NCBI GenBank assembly: GCA_021613535.1
Contig: CP075497.1
Span: 8,928,001 to 8,992,000 of the forward strand
Direction of reading: 5' to 3'
Length of the DNA: 64,000 bases
Source: Adineta vaga
Taxonomy: Eukaryota > Rotifera
In this document: in pieces, positions 10,566 to 25,686 of the stretch
Numbering within the stretch: the first letter of the stretch is position 1
How the letters are laid out: the number at the start of each line of letters is the position of its first letter
Program-made: the position numbers and the translations under genes
The notes under the pieces: model-generated
The model's input: the letters and a program-made list of their open reading frames with translations, nothing else
What the model was told of the DNA's origin: nothing
Database searches by the model: none

Positions 10566-11656
10566 AGTTATTTTTTCGATAAGAGATTATCAAATGATTA
10601 TGATCAATCGTTTTCTTTTCTCTTTTCTTTTCTTTGCTCGATGTTCTCCGAATTATTAACTGAACGAGAGATATGATAATATTCATCATTTACTTACTAT
10701 TACAAGGTTGTTGATGATGATTTAGCAATTGCATATTTTCAATATTTTCATTCTTGCCGTGTTTTGTTGTTCGACAATCGAGAAGGAAAAAAAATATGTG
10801 AATGTCAAACGGAAAGAAAAAAACGAAAGAAAGATCTTATCGACGCCGAGTAATCCTTAATCAAAGATTGAACCGATTTGTTTATATTGATCTGCTTCGT
10901 TCGACAGATCGATTCCGTTCAAAAAAGGTTACATTCTTCTTTGATTCTTTTGTCTTTCGTTTAACTTTTATCCTCTCTCAATTGCCTGATTTCGAGAGAT
11001 ACGTTTTTCTTAACGGAGAAAAAATACACCATATGAATACAATTCTAGTGCTGCATGAAACAAACTAAATTTTAAATAAATCTTTAAAGCCATGTAGCAG
11101 ACAATATAATCATCCTAACCTCAATTTGCAGAAGTCTGCTGTGTTGAAAGATATGAAACAATGCATCTAAATGAGTACATATTTGTTTTTATTAACGTCA
11201 TTGTATAATCTCAGTGAAAGCTGTAATAATATATCTATCGCTGTACAATTGCTTATCTATACCAACAAAACTAATATTTTCAGAGTATTTGTACATCAGA
11301 CTTCATTCATATATATATATATATATAATAGTGAACGTCTTTCATTCCTTTCGTTTTGGAAAGCAAAAGAAAGTTCTCCATAGTCTCTTATCGGCATCTC
11401 TTTTCTATTTGCTTTTGTATCATTGGTTAACAATTGAACCAACAAAATCAAATCTATATGACTATTTAACTATTTATTCTTTTTTTTTGCAAAAACACTT
11501 CTCTTTTTCACCACATCATCATTATAGAAAACCTATGTAACAATATTCTTTTTCTTTATTATTTTACCGTTCGATATATCATAATCATAATGTTTTGCTA
11601 TGCTCTATCACCTTTTCTTTTTCTAATTTGTTTATGTTTTTTTCTTTACAGTATTC
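10566..11656. other. intergenic, divergent promoter region
   Basis: Separates the divergent CBM14 and V-ATPase H genes. It is pyrimidine/purine-skewed with a short TA repeat near 11311-11326. ORFs here look random. The sequence TTTCTTTACAG ends at 11651, six bases before the V-ATPase H start, and looks like a splice acceptor. Confidence 0.5.
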
Positions 11657-14187
11657 ATGGCTCAAACCACTAACGAAAACGACGCTTTAGTTCGTCGTCT
11701 AAGTAATGATATTAACCAGTTTAAAACGACACATCATCTACCGGATGATTTGGAATCGAGTATGTTTCGAAGAAATTCCATTTAAATCGCTAAATTATCT
11801 CTAATTAGTGACTGGTGCAATAAGTCATCTACAAAAACAAGCACAAGAGGTTATGCGTCAAAAGCCCAAATGGCAATCCTATTTTCAAGGACAAATGATT
11901 ACAAAAGATGATTATGAATTTATTTCTCAATTTGATCAATTAAATGCTGAAGGTCGTGCTAAAATGCTTGCAGATCCAAATATGCGTAGTCAAGTAAACT
12001 AAACTTTGTTTTTCTTTTATAGAAGATATGACTGGATTATTTTAGTGTGCGAAAACATTTTTAACGTTAATGTCAAAATTATTTAAACAGCAAACATTAC
12101 GATATTTATTGACATTAATGGATGAATGTCTTCGAGTAAATTTTTATTGGAAATATCTACGAAATAAGATGAGAATTGTGTGTTTTGTTTTTTTCTTCAG
12201 GAAGATAAAAGTCGAGTAGAAATATTTAATACATATGCTAAAATGAAAAAAGAACAATTATGGTCATATTTTTTCAATATGTTTGCTAATCAAGATCAAT
12301 TTGTTGTGTATCAAGTAAAGAAACATTTTTCTATTTTAATAAATATCAATTGATTTCATTCGATAGACAAGTCGAATTATTTCTAAACTTGCTTGTTGGA
12401 GTGTCGAACGAATGTCATCATCGGATTTATCATATTATTTAGCGTGGCTTAAAGAACAACTTAAACCACAAGTAAATTATTGTTTTTGATCAAAAAGAAA
12501 ATTTCCATAAACAAATATTTTCGTTTTAGGGTAATGAATATTTACAAAGTGTTTGCCGAAATTTACAAATGATGTTACGTATTGAACAATATCGTGAAGC
12601 ATTTGTTGCAATCGATGGTATTCCAAGGTATTCTAACTTTATTGCCAAATGATTTCTTTTCACGAATGATTGTTTTTAGTATTATGCAAGTGTTAAATAA
12701 TGCTTCTGTTGGTTTTCAAGTACAATATCAATTAACATTTTGTTTATGGGTATTAACATTTAATCAAAGTATCTCTACAATTATGTCCAAGTAAGTCAAA
12801 AAGCTAAGAAGGAAAATTTGATTTAATTGATATTGATTATTTATAGATACACAGTCATTCCACGTCTTGCAGAGATTCTTGCTGAAACTCAAAAGGAAAA
12901 AGTAACACGTATGATTGTTGCATTTTTACGAGTAAGTGTAATTAATATTTAATTGATATTGTTTAATTTGTTTGTTTTTCTAATAGAATTTACTTGAAAA
13001 ACCGGAAAGTGACAAAGTTATTCGTGAAAATGCGATGACAATGATTGCATGTCGATTGGTTAAACCATTGGAATTACTTAGTACGAAGAAATTTGATGAT
13101 GAAGATATCAATGAAAATATTATATTTATCAAAGAAAAACTTGAAGGAAATCTAGAAGATGTGACGTATGTTTAAAAGAAAAGAAATAAATCATTGAACT
13201 TATTTCTTATTTGATAATATATTTTAGATCATTTGATGAATATGCAGTAGAAATTCGATCAGGTCGTCTTTCATGGACACCAGTTCATCAATCAGAAAAA
13301 TTCTGGGTGGAAAATGCAGCGAAATTAAATGAAGGAAACTTTGAATTATTGAAGTAAGTTATCGATAGGTATTCATTTTCTATACAGAATCAAATCGCCT
13401 TAAGCGATACATTTTTCATCAGTGAAATAACTTCTTAGATCAATATCTCTATTGATGAATGTCTAAAGATTGATTTGAATCATTTTGTTTTCAGAATGCT
13501 TCTTCGTTTACTTGAACAAAGTAAAGAACCATTGGTTTTATGTGTTGCTGCTCATGATGTGGGAGAATATGTTCGACATTATCCTCATGGAAAAAAGTAT
13601 ATATATATATATATATATGTAGTTATTCGATTGAAAATAATGATTTTTCTTAATGAAAATTTTAGAGCAATTGATAAACTCGATGGCAAAGTGATTATCA
13701 TGCGTTTATTAGAAAATCCCGATTCAAATGTTCGTTATCAAGGTTTACTTTGTGTTCAAAAACTAATGGTTCATAATTGGTAAGTACAACTTTTTCGAAA
13801 ATTTACAAAATGAATATATTAGAAAATTCATTTTAATAAAATATCTCATCGAATTCTTAGGCAAATGGCAGATCTTTTCATGAGAAACAGATAAATAAAT
13901 GGTGTGGGAACACGCACGTGTGCTCATTTTTTTTTTGTTTTCTAAAAGAAATTTATTTGGCATCTTTTCTTGATATATAATGCATTATAATCCTTCTCCT
14001 TGCGTTTGCCTTATTTATTTTTGATAACTGATAAACCAAAAACGAATTCCATTAGCATGACTTCTATTTATTATTTCTACTATATTTTAGGGATTATCTT
14101 GGTAAACAAGCGGATGCTAGTGCTGGTAACAATAATAATACGACAAACAATAACTTAGGACAGCGACCCGTGGAATCCCGTGCTTGA
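11657..14187 (+). CDS. ATP6V1H: V-type proton ATPase subunit H
   Basis: Thirteen exons (11657-11759, 11809-11993, 12046-12135, 12201-12314, 12367-12471, 12530-12627, 12680-12790, 12847-12931, 12987-13165, 13228-13353, 13495-13596, 13666-13779, 14091-14187) total 1509 bases, 502 residues, close to the human 483. Diagnostic stretches are [11 protein letters not shown] near the N-terminus and [17 protein letters not shown] with [18 protein letters not shown] near the C-terminus. Subunit H is an armadillo/HEAT-like subunit of the cytosolic V1 sector; it is needed for ATP-driven proton pumping and blocks ATPase activity of free V1. The last intron (310 bases) is much longer than the others. Intron 11 starts with a TA repeat directly after its GT. 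The gene converges on mitochondrial HSP70. Confidence 0.95.
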
Positions 14188-14721
14188 TTTTGAACGTAAA
14201 GGAAGACAAAATTTTCTTTTTATTTATAAACTTCCAGATAATGTGCAATCGTATTCCTTTGGTCTATATATATATACGTATTCGTGATTGTCATTTTTTC
14301 CAATATCTCTACAACAATTAATTATCTTATTCTTTTATGTATTCCTTCCTATAAATATAGATAGATTTCATGATCAAATGATTTCGCTCAATAATATTTC
14401 TTGTTTATGAGAGCATTTCAGAAAGCTCATTCATATCGTCTTACGAGCCAAATAGAAATTCCTGTAGTACTCAAGAATATGAATGTTAGTCATAAAAAAA
14501 AGAAGATATCTAATCATCATTCATTGTATATTTTTCTTGCTTATAATTAAACTAAAATAGTTTCTTTTCTTACTTCATTATGACATAATGTCTGTTTTTT
14601 GTTAATATAATGCCGAACTAAACAAAAAACCAACGATTACAACAAACAAGAAAAAAAACCAAACGAAGAGAGTGAGTTGGTACTAATGAGAACGAAAGAG
14701 AAAAACTATTTGAAAATTAGT
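14188..14721. other. 3' region between convergent genes
   Basis: Untranslated 3' ends of V-ATPase H (plus) and mitochondrial HSP70 (minus) meet here. AT-rich; no separate gene is seen. Confidence 0.5.
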
Positions 14722-17734
<3,013 letters not shown>

Positions 17735-18453
17735 TTCTTTATTTAGAATGATACGGATAGATCTGAAAATAAAATAGTACGAATGAAGAGAACATCTTAC
17801 TGCTTTATAGTCAAAAGTACATTCTGATGCAATGTGCACCTGATAAACTATGATTACGTAATCAGTTTTTTCTACCATCGAGGTAAATTTACAGAATGTC
17901 TTGGAATATTAAAATAGATCAGATCAGATTGAAAAATAAAATTTGATGAAAATTGGAATTCTTAAAATGAGTCAGAAAATAAATAATAAACAAGTAAATT
18001 GATGATGATTCCTCCATCCTCCTCCATCAGAGTAATAACTATATTTGTAAGTAAGTATTTCATAAACTTTGAAGATGTCGTTCGATACCGGTGCAGACTG
18101 GGAACAGTTATTGGCTCGATTGGTAATTCACTACGATTGAAACTGATCAATATCATCGGCAAAAATCACTTTTTACAACAGTAGTAAAGAAATAATGTTT
18201 AGATTGAAGATGAACTATGACCAAGTCAAGACTATGTCAGCATCTGAAATACGTACATACAAGAGATAATTTTCTATCACATATTATTTGCAATGCATGA
18301 ATGTCCATTTAAAGCATCATTGGAATAATACTCGACAACAAAATGTGTAAAAAAAAACGAACATATATTTACGCTATGTTTTAGCACAGAGCAGTTATAT
18401 CATTCACTTTTTATTTTTCAAATATCAAATCGTATCAATTTATATGATATTTT
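17735..18453. other. intergenic, 5' flank of HSPA9
   Basis: Upstream region of mitochondrial HSP70 and downstream region of the first M15 peptidase gene. An acceptor-like ATTTTATTTTCAG precedes the HSPA9 start by about 30 bases on the minus strand. No gene and no clear heat-shock element array was identified by eye. Confidence 0.45.
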
Positions 18454-19293
18454 TTATGAGAAACTAGCAGGAGTGGCACCAGCACCAACATATTCCCAAT
18501 GCCATGGTTCTGATTGAACGGTACGTTTGAATCCATATTTGTGTGCATTATTGTATAACCATTGATAAACTTTGCTTCCACCACAATTGGGTTTTGCACC
18601 AGATTGTGTACCGCAATTAGTATTTACGTCAAGAGCAATACCTCGACCATGATTTGAGGTGCCTGGACGAGCAGCGAGATTTCCATTGTTACATTTTTTT
18701 GTTTGATAGCAGTTCCAGAAGTATTCTTGACGAGCAACTGTACGAAAGCCTGATGCAATAGTAATTGCTACGCCAGCTTGTTTAGCAGCTGAAGCCATTT
18801 TATCGAAAGCACAAGCGGTCGATGTTGTCATGGTATTATCTTGAGCTGTTGGTGAAGCAGAGTGAATACTAGGATTGCTAAGATGTTCTGGACGAATTTT
18901 TACTACTGAATAAGTTACACCACCGTTGCCTTGAATTGAACTAACAGCATTACCAGCATAACTTCCACAGAGTCCATTAGCTGATCCTGACGATCCACCA
19001 TTAGCAACACAACATTGAATGTTAGCAGCACCGGGACAATGACCAGAAACTGATGTTCCAGCACAGGATGATGTTGCAATACAAATTCCACTTCTTCCAC
19101 TAGCGTTGCAACTAGTACCACGTGGAATACAACATTGGATGTTTGCTGCACCAGGACAACGACCAGGAACTGGTTTGCCTGAACATGATGAAGTTGCAAT
19201 ACAACTTCCTTTCGCATTTTCAGCTGTACATGCTGTTTGTGCGGATACAGCGACAGATCCAACAGCAAGTAAATATGTTAGTATCAATAACAT
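18454..19293 (-). CDS. secreted VanY-type D-Ala-D-Ala peptidase (M15) with two Cys-rich repeats
   Basis: Intronless, 279 residues. Signal peptide: MLLILTYLLAVGSVAVSA. Two Cys-rich repeats of about 35-40 residues follow, each ending in GxCPGAANIQCC (first with GSCIATSSCSGKPVPGRC, second with GICIATSSCAGTSVSGHC). After a Ser/Gly linker comes an M15B domain: ASGFRTVARQEYFWNCY, then SNHGRGIALDVNTN, which supplies the zinc-binding His and Asp of the SxHxxGxAxD motif, and SEPWHWEY, which supplies the catalytic Glu and third zinc ligand His. The family cleaves D-Ala-containing peptides of bacterial cell walls. Animals make no peptidoglycan, so the likely role is antibacterial defence or digestion of bacteria. 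Bacterial family plus no introns points to horizontal origin. A paralogue lies 1.6 kb upstream on the same strand. Confidence 0.9.
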   Translation of the reverse strand: MLLILTYLLAVGSVAVSAQTACTAENAKGSCIATSSCSGKPVPGRCPGAANIQCCIPRGTSCNASGRSGICIATSSCAGTSVSGHCPGAANIQCCVANGGSSGSANGLCGSYAGNAVSSIQGNGGVTYSVVKIRPEHLSNPSIHSASPTAQDNTMTTSTACAFDKMASAAKQAGVAITIASGFRTVARQEYFWNCYQTKKCNNGNLAARPGTSNHGRGIALDVNTNCGTQSGAKPNCGGSKVYQWLYNNAHKYGFKRTVQSEPWHWEYVGAGATPASFS

Positions 19294-20901
19294 TATTGAA
19301 TATCTTTCGATAAAAGCAAATGTGTGTTTCTAGTTCCAACATAGACAAAACGTCGATTTATATAAGTGGCAATTACACTGTTTTCGTTGTTAGCTGAAAT
19401 TTCATACTGAAAAAAATATTAAGTGAAGATTAGATATTTAATGAAAGATATAAGTGATTACAGATTTGATAAAACTTTTCAATAAGCTTACTATATAAGT
19501 ATTTTCTCGTGAGTTTATCTTACATGAAATAATTAAAATGAGTGCATTGTTTTGTTTTATTTTTAGATAAAACGAAAACGAGAGAATAACACTTTCCAAA
19601 CATAAAACTCGTTGAAAAGAAAAAAAAATGAATCTATTCTTTTCATTTAAAAATATTTCTCTGGAAATAATAATAGAAGAAAACAAATTATGAACAAATG
19701 AAAATTCGTTCTTAATGAATCGATTTCTCAGATGATGATTTTTCTTTGCTTTTTACATAGCCAAACTATTTTTTCAACATATCTTTTATTCAATTATTTG
19801 AGGGTGTTTTCCGAAGTACTATTAGTCAAGAGTACTGCGAGTTCGAATTAGAATTCTTAATAATCATATTGTTTGTGTTTTGTGTCGTGTGAAACGACAA
19901 ATTTCGAACTTTTCTTTTTGACACCAGATCATCTTGAATCACATGGGAACCGAACAGATATTGAGATGGGATAGGATTAGTTTCAAATGTACAGAACTGA
20001 TTCAAACTCAATGAATTCGACAAAAAATGATTGGTAGGTTTGCATGGTGGACCTTAGTTTTACACGTAACGATAATTCTAATGCAGAAGTAATTGATTCA
20101 GTTATATTTAGTTTATATGATACACTAGTGAATTCGATAGATGAGGAAGTAAAACTTGAAAAATAGCAAAGTTTCATTCAAGTATCTAAATTTTGAGTAA
20201 CTACGTGGTTCGAAAGATTCAGTTAGAAAATAATTTTCTGAAAATAACAATATGTTTGAGGATTAGGAGAGGCCACCCCCTGCTCATGGCACCCCCGTTT
20301 GTATCATTTTCATTACTGTTTTTTTCTCATATTTCAACAGTCAGTTTTTTATTTATAAGAAAAAACAATTAGCCGACATTCTATGCTTTTAATTTAAGAC
20401 CACACCCACACTATTAATCCTCGAACGATTATTATCGAAATATCTGTTATGTCGTCAATTATTTGAGTATGTATTCCATGATCATTTTGCACTCATGAAT
20501 ACATGTAAAGTACGGTTATCAATTGAAATATAAATTATAATTTTTCAAGTTTTTCAGTTTTTGGAAACACATCCAATATTCCAAAATTTAGATCAGTATT
20601 CTAAAGACTCTATTAATCATTATCGATCAAATGTATTATTCGATTGTACAAAGTTTTCGATCTAGTCATTCTATTAAATCAGTACATTCATAAGATATGT
20701 CGAGAATGAAGTCAGGTCAGGCTAAGTTTATATTCTCTTTCATTACATTCATCCATTTCACCTCTGTATCTACATATCCTCATCGTCAAGACACAGACTT
20801 TGATTGCAAATTTTTAAGGCAAAAATTACATTTTATAAAAGCTTTTTCGCTCGAAATTTTTTTCTTAAATCAAGAATAACATAATGTTTTTCGCAAATTC
20901 T
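19294..20901. other. spacer between the two M15 peptidase genes
   Basis: No gene is recognised. A short C-rich patch at about 20270-20295 stands out from the AT-rich background. No remnant of a third M15 copy is visible. Confidence 0.5.
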
Positions 20902-22321
20902 TTATGAAAAGCTAGCACGACGAACACCAGCTCCACGAAATTCCCAATGCCATGGTTCTGATTTAACTGTACGAGTAAATCCGAATTTATGAGCATTCTT
21001 GTATAACCATTGATAGACTCGACTACCTCCGCAATTAGGTCTTGCACGTGATTGTTTGCCACAATTAGTATTCAAGTCAAGAGCAATACCTCGGCCATGA
21101 TTTGATGTTCCTGGACGAGCTGCCAGATTACCACCGTTACATCGTTTGGATACATAACAATTCCAGAAGTATTGTTGACGAGCAACAGTACGAAAACCAG
21201 AAGCAATTTTTATGTATACACCTGATTTCTTAGCTGCTACTGACATTTTATCAAAAGCACAAGCTGTTCTTGTTGTCATCGTATTGTCAGATGATGAAGG
21301 TGAAAGTGAATAAGAACCTGGATTAGCAAGATGTGCCTTTTGAATTTTTACTACTGAATAACCACTGTTGCCATTGCCTTTGATTGATCTTACAGCAGCT
21401 TTAGCATAACTTCCACATCGACCACCACTGCTTGGTTTGCTAACACTGGGTTTACTTCCACCGCTACTTTTTGGAATACAACATTGAATATTTTTAGCAC
21501 CAGGACAATGACCAGCAACAGATGTACCTGAACAAGATGAAGTAGATTTACATGTTCCACTTTTTCCGTTTGCTTTGCATGAAGTTGCACGAACTAAAAT
21601 TTGAGAAAAGTATCATGCTAAGATGCTCTAAATCACGCTGATAATTGAGAGAACTGTGAAAAACGAAATTTATCTTACCCGTATTTCGTCGTCTTCTTAA
21701 TAATGTTGGTTCCTCATATTCTTCTTCATCTTCTTCGTATTCTTCTTCTTCTTGTGCATTAGCAAATGGATCTTCTTCAAGATCACTTCCACCATAGAGT
21801 GCTTGTTCTGATTGTTGAAGGTCATCCAAGTTAACAACTGAAGGATCAGGAAATTCATCATGTTCAGTTTCTTCTTCTACTTCTTCTTCAATTGTATCAG
21901 GGTCATATGGTTCTATCTCTTCTAATTCCTCTTCAGCAATTTCTTCTTCTGGAATTTGTGCACACATCCAATCATCGGGACAATCTGGTCGACATTGTGA
22001 AAACCATTGTGAACGTGGTTGACACGGATAATCACTACATGCAGTTGGTCCATTCCAACCTTCACCACCACATTGTTCCCAATTTGGCGCTACAGCGTTA
22101 TCTTCAACTTCTTGAGTAGAAGCAACTTCTTTAGCACATTCCCAATCACCACCTGGACATGCCGTTTGACATGAAGAAAACCATTGATTTCGTCGAAAAC
22201 ATTTCGATGAACCTGTACATTCTATTGATCCTGTATATCCTTCACCACCACATTGCTCATAGAGACCTGCCGATAAAGCAAAAGGTACAAAAGCAACAAG
22301 CAAAATTGAAGTCCAATACAT
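20902..22321 (-). CDS. secreted CBM1-CBM1-acidic linker-Cys-rich-M15 DD-peptidase
   Basis: Two exons, 22321-21679 and 21593-20902, 1335 bases, 444 residues. Signal peptide: MYWTSILLVAFVPFALSA. Two fungal-type CBM1 modules follow: residues about 20-51 (YEQCGGEGYTGS, CFRRNQWFSSC) and 81-110 (WEQCGGEGWNGP, CQPRSQWFSQC); each is followed by an extra Cys pair (ACPGGDWEC, DCPDDWMC). Residues about 122-208 are extremely Glu/Asp-rich, ending in RRRR (209-212), a furin-like site just before the single intron. Exon 2 carries one Cys-rich repeat (CKSTSSCSGTSVAGHC, CPGAKNIQCC) and a complete M15B domain with SNHGRGIALDLNTN and SEPWHWEF. The catalytic half closely matches the neighbouring gene; the CBM1 half does not occur there. 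CBM1 usually binds crystalline cellulose or chitin. Likely a secreted pro-enzyme aimed at bacterial walls. Confidence 0.88.
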
Positions 22322-25182
22322 TGTCTTCCAACTAATGTCAATGGAAAAGTGTGTATGATTTACATAAAGAAAATGTCATGGGTTTATATGCTAGCTGGTA
22401 ATTTTCGATTTATTATTGAATTTGATTGTAAAGTAACAAAAATAAATGATCTTAAAGGCTTCTGATATTTTATATTCTTGTATTAATACTTTTGAAATTT
22501 GATTTTCTATCTGCAATACAGATAGATAGTTCCATTGACGTATGTGTTGAGATTTAGAGGTCTGGCAATATAATTGATCCAAAAACAAATTTAAAAACAA
22601 ATTGTTTTAATGGCAAGTTCTCATACGACCTACTTCTCTAAAATATAGCAACCAAAGTCGAACTTGAGTCGTATATGTAACACACATTCAAGTGATAACA
22701 TTGTTCAAAGTATTTTTTAACTACTGTTCATTCTAAGAGTAACAGTTTTCAGAGACTTATTTCCAGCACCTACATATGCAAGCATGAATAGAAAGAAATA
22801 CATTTGAATCGAATATTTTTTTGTGTCTGATCTTAAACAAAACGATATTGTAGTATCAATCTATTATGTAAAAACAAGTTAATAGGCCAAAATATATTCC
22901 ACCTTATTTTTCTATAGAATATCAGATTTCATAGGAAAGTTTAGCAAATAACTTTCTTAATCTTTATCAAGCCTGCCGCCAGTTTACTGAAAAGATACTG
23001 ATTGACGTTCTAAAAATAAATGATTGTTTTTTTTCTTATATTTTTATCGATATTCAGTTTCTTTTGTAAACTAGACATTGATGAACAAAATACTCAATGC
23101 GCTTAACGTTCAATGAACTTTAACGACTTTTCTCTGTTTAATTATCTCATTAATATTAATGCAGAAGTTCGAACAAAGAGATATGAATCTCAAAGAAATG
23201 AACGATCAACTTTCATATCTAGACAAAAGTAGATATACCAATCAGTCATATTGATGAGTGTAAATCTAACCACAAGAGTATCTGTAATGATTGATGAGCT
23301 TTTCTTATCTCTACGTCTATCATATGGACAAGTGTTCTCTTTTCTTCTCTTTTCTCCTCATTTTTTTTCTCCATCTTGATGTGATTGAATATGGACGTTG
23401 TTCTCGTTCTTTGCTTTTTTATTCTAACCCATGTGGTTCAACTAAACATAAAAGGAAGAAAGATCGCAATAGATCATTGATTATTTTACTTGTCCGCAAC
23501 GGGAGAACGAACACGAGCAACAACAATGACGAGACTAATAATCGGAAATAAATTGTCGATTCCGCCACTCTCCAATCTATGCTTCTATAAGATCAAACAA
23601 ATCAGAAGAAAAAAAAATGAATAACACATGTGTTACAAGTGAACTGCCTGATTGCAATTAATCATCATTGGTCACTCCGAAGTAAATATTCATGCATAGA
23701 TATTAAATAAGGAAAAGATGCGCTTATGCTTGAGGGTATCCTTTCATAGTCGATAGATTCGAATCAATCACTACTAGTCTACTATCTTATCCATAGGAGA
23801 AATCTTTGTGACATGCACTGAAGTCATTTTAGAGCTTAGAAAAAGAAAAGATGTCAACCATAGAGGTGTAAATGGAGAGAAAGAGTGAGCACGTCAGCTG
23901 GACTAGATTGATGTCAATGGAAAATGAATGTAGTGAGCGACTGGTCACTAAGTATGCATCCACTCGACTTGATATGAAATGATGAGAAAGTAAGACACAT
24001 GGAGCGTTGAAATTAGATGAATGAAAAAATCAATTTCCGTCTATTGTGGTCATACGAGTACAGTCCATCCGCATACACACCCTAAAGGTCTAATCAGAAC
24101 AAGGCAGAAGACGCTTGTGTATGTTTGTCTGTGTTATTCTTCAAATTAAACTATCTTTGCCAAGCAAGTGCGTTTACACGCCCATCTGGGATTACTCTCC
24201 TCAAGATACAAGCAGATGAAGATTGAGAACGAAGAAAAAAAAATCTGATATAGTATCTCCTATTCTCTTTAACAATTTTGACTATGTTCACTAACATTAT
24301 TGTGTAATTAGACAATATTGAGTTCAAGCGTATCATTTGCATTCGTTCACCAGATGTATATGCTTCAACACTTGACCAACATCAGTCGTTCTATACATAT
24401 ACTATGATATATCTATTAGTCATTCAAGTAAATTTTTTCTTCTCTTTTCTTTTTTTTCAATACATCAACATGATCGATGAGGCGAAACGTCGAACAGAGA
24501 AGGAGTAGAAGGAGAAGAAGAAGAAGAAAAATAAATGATTCAAACATATATTTGTACACCTTTGTTCGATCTTAGACTAACACCATCACATTTCTCTACA
24601 ATTTGATTGAGGTGCGCATGTACACACTAACAGTCTAAATCAAATATTTGAGTCCATACGTCCAACGCGTCGAAGATCAATACAACAGACGAAAAGAAGA
24701 GTGTGAGGGATAAGGTTTGTATTGTATGAGTTAGATTGTCGAGGACGACGACTAACATATCATTCGGTATTGTCAAGATGAACAAACATGAATATTAAAG
24801 GTGCATAGAAGGATCAACTATTCGATTAACTTTGATACGTCTATCATAGTGTGAGCATCATCAGTTGGTTTTTTTCTCTTAGTTTGCTGATGTCGATTAG
24901 TCACATCATATATATATATATATATCTAGTATTGAGTCGGACGTGACACAATAGAATAAAAAAAAGAGAGAAGAAAAACGTACGAAGAAGCTCGATAGTA
25001 TTTCTTTTTTTCTGAGAAAAAAATGTTCGATGCCAGTCAGAAAAAGAGGAGAAAAAAAAGAAGCAACCAATAGGAAAATTTTCTCTCATCAATCTCGATG
25101 CGTAATAAAATAGTATAGCAGGAGAAAGAGAAAAAAACACCAATGATTGTCAGGACATATTATTTTTTAGATTTTCTCAAAC
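22322..25182. other. 2.9-kb gene-free region
   Basis: No convincing ORF, RNA gene or transposon. It contains simple sequence, including a TA repeat at 24908-24925 and purine-rich runs near 24500-24530 and 25010-25060. The last bases read TATTTTTTAG about 13 bases before the next ATG, an acceptor-like signal. Confidence 0.5.
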
Positions 25183-25686
25183 ATGGGGAATGATAATCAA
25201 TTTGTTGATCAACCACCGCCTGCTTTCATCGATCCAACCCTACCAACAAGAGCAACTAAAGATGGTATTATCGCTCTTCAGACACCAGTCGAACCTATTG
25301 ATTGTCGTCAAACGCTTTTGAACGAAGAAAAATCTTCGACAAAACCTCGTCGTTCTTCTTCATCGTCGTTTTTAACTGTCGATAAAATTTTCGCCATTGC
25401 TCTCTTTATTCTATTAATTATCCTTATAGCTTATATATTATTTCATGGTAAAATTACCGACGTAAGATTAAGTCGTTTGACCGATAATGTCGAATTTAAA
25501 TCCAATGATATTCGTACAATATTAGAAGAAATAAATCGAACATTAAAATCAATTGAACATCTTCTTGTCGAACAAAAGAAGAAGACAAATATTAATCTAC
25601 AATTAAATGGACAAGATGTACGAGAATTCTATACAAATCAAACAGTGTTACAGGAATTTTTACGTCGATTTAAAGATCGTTTATAG
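25183..25686 (+). CDS. uncharacterised single-pass membrane protein
   Basis: One exon, 167 residues, no recognised family. The first ~65 residues are hydrophilic with a Pro-rich start (DQPPPAFIDPTLP) and a basic Ser stretch (KPRRSSSSS). One transmembrane helix lies near 68-88 (KIFAIALFILLIILIAYILF). The following ~80 residues look alpha-helical and coiled-coil-prone (IRTILEEINRTLKSIEHLLV). With no signal peptide and a basic pre-membrane stretch it is probably type II, with the C-terminus outside or luminal. The N in NRT and in NQT could be glycosylated in that topology. An acceptor-like TTTTTTAG stands 13 bases upstream of the ATG. Confidence 0.6.
   Translation: MGNDNQFVDQPPPAFIDPTLPTRATKDGIIALQTPVEPIDCRQTLLNEEKSSTKPRRSSSSSFLTVDKIFAIALFILLIILIAYILFHGKITDVRLSRLTDNVEFKSNDIRTILEEINRTLKSIEHLLVEQKKKTNINLQLNGQDVREFYTNQTVLQEFLRRFKDRL

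Noticed and set aside
18915-19268. A 117-codon minus-strand ORF inside the first M15 gene
   Set aside because: It is an out-of-frame shadow of the Cys-rich repeats.
19820-19860. GTTCGAATT resembling a tRNA T-loop box
   Set aside because: No matching A-box or cloverleaf could be drawn around it.
20265-20300. A C-rich patch as a possible telomere-like or G-quadruplex repeat
   Set aside because: The runs are irregular and not repeated in tandem, and do not match a telomere unit.
23291-23551. An 86-codon plus-strand ORF in the 22-25 kb gap
   Set aside because: It begins like a membrane segment but turns into low-complexity basic and Asn-rich sequence and has no supporting context.
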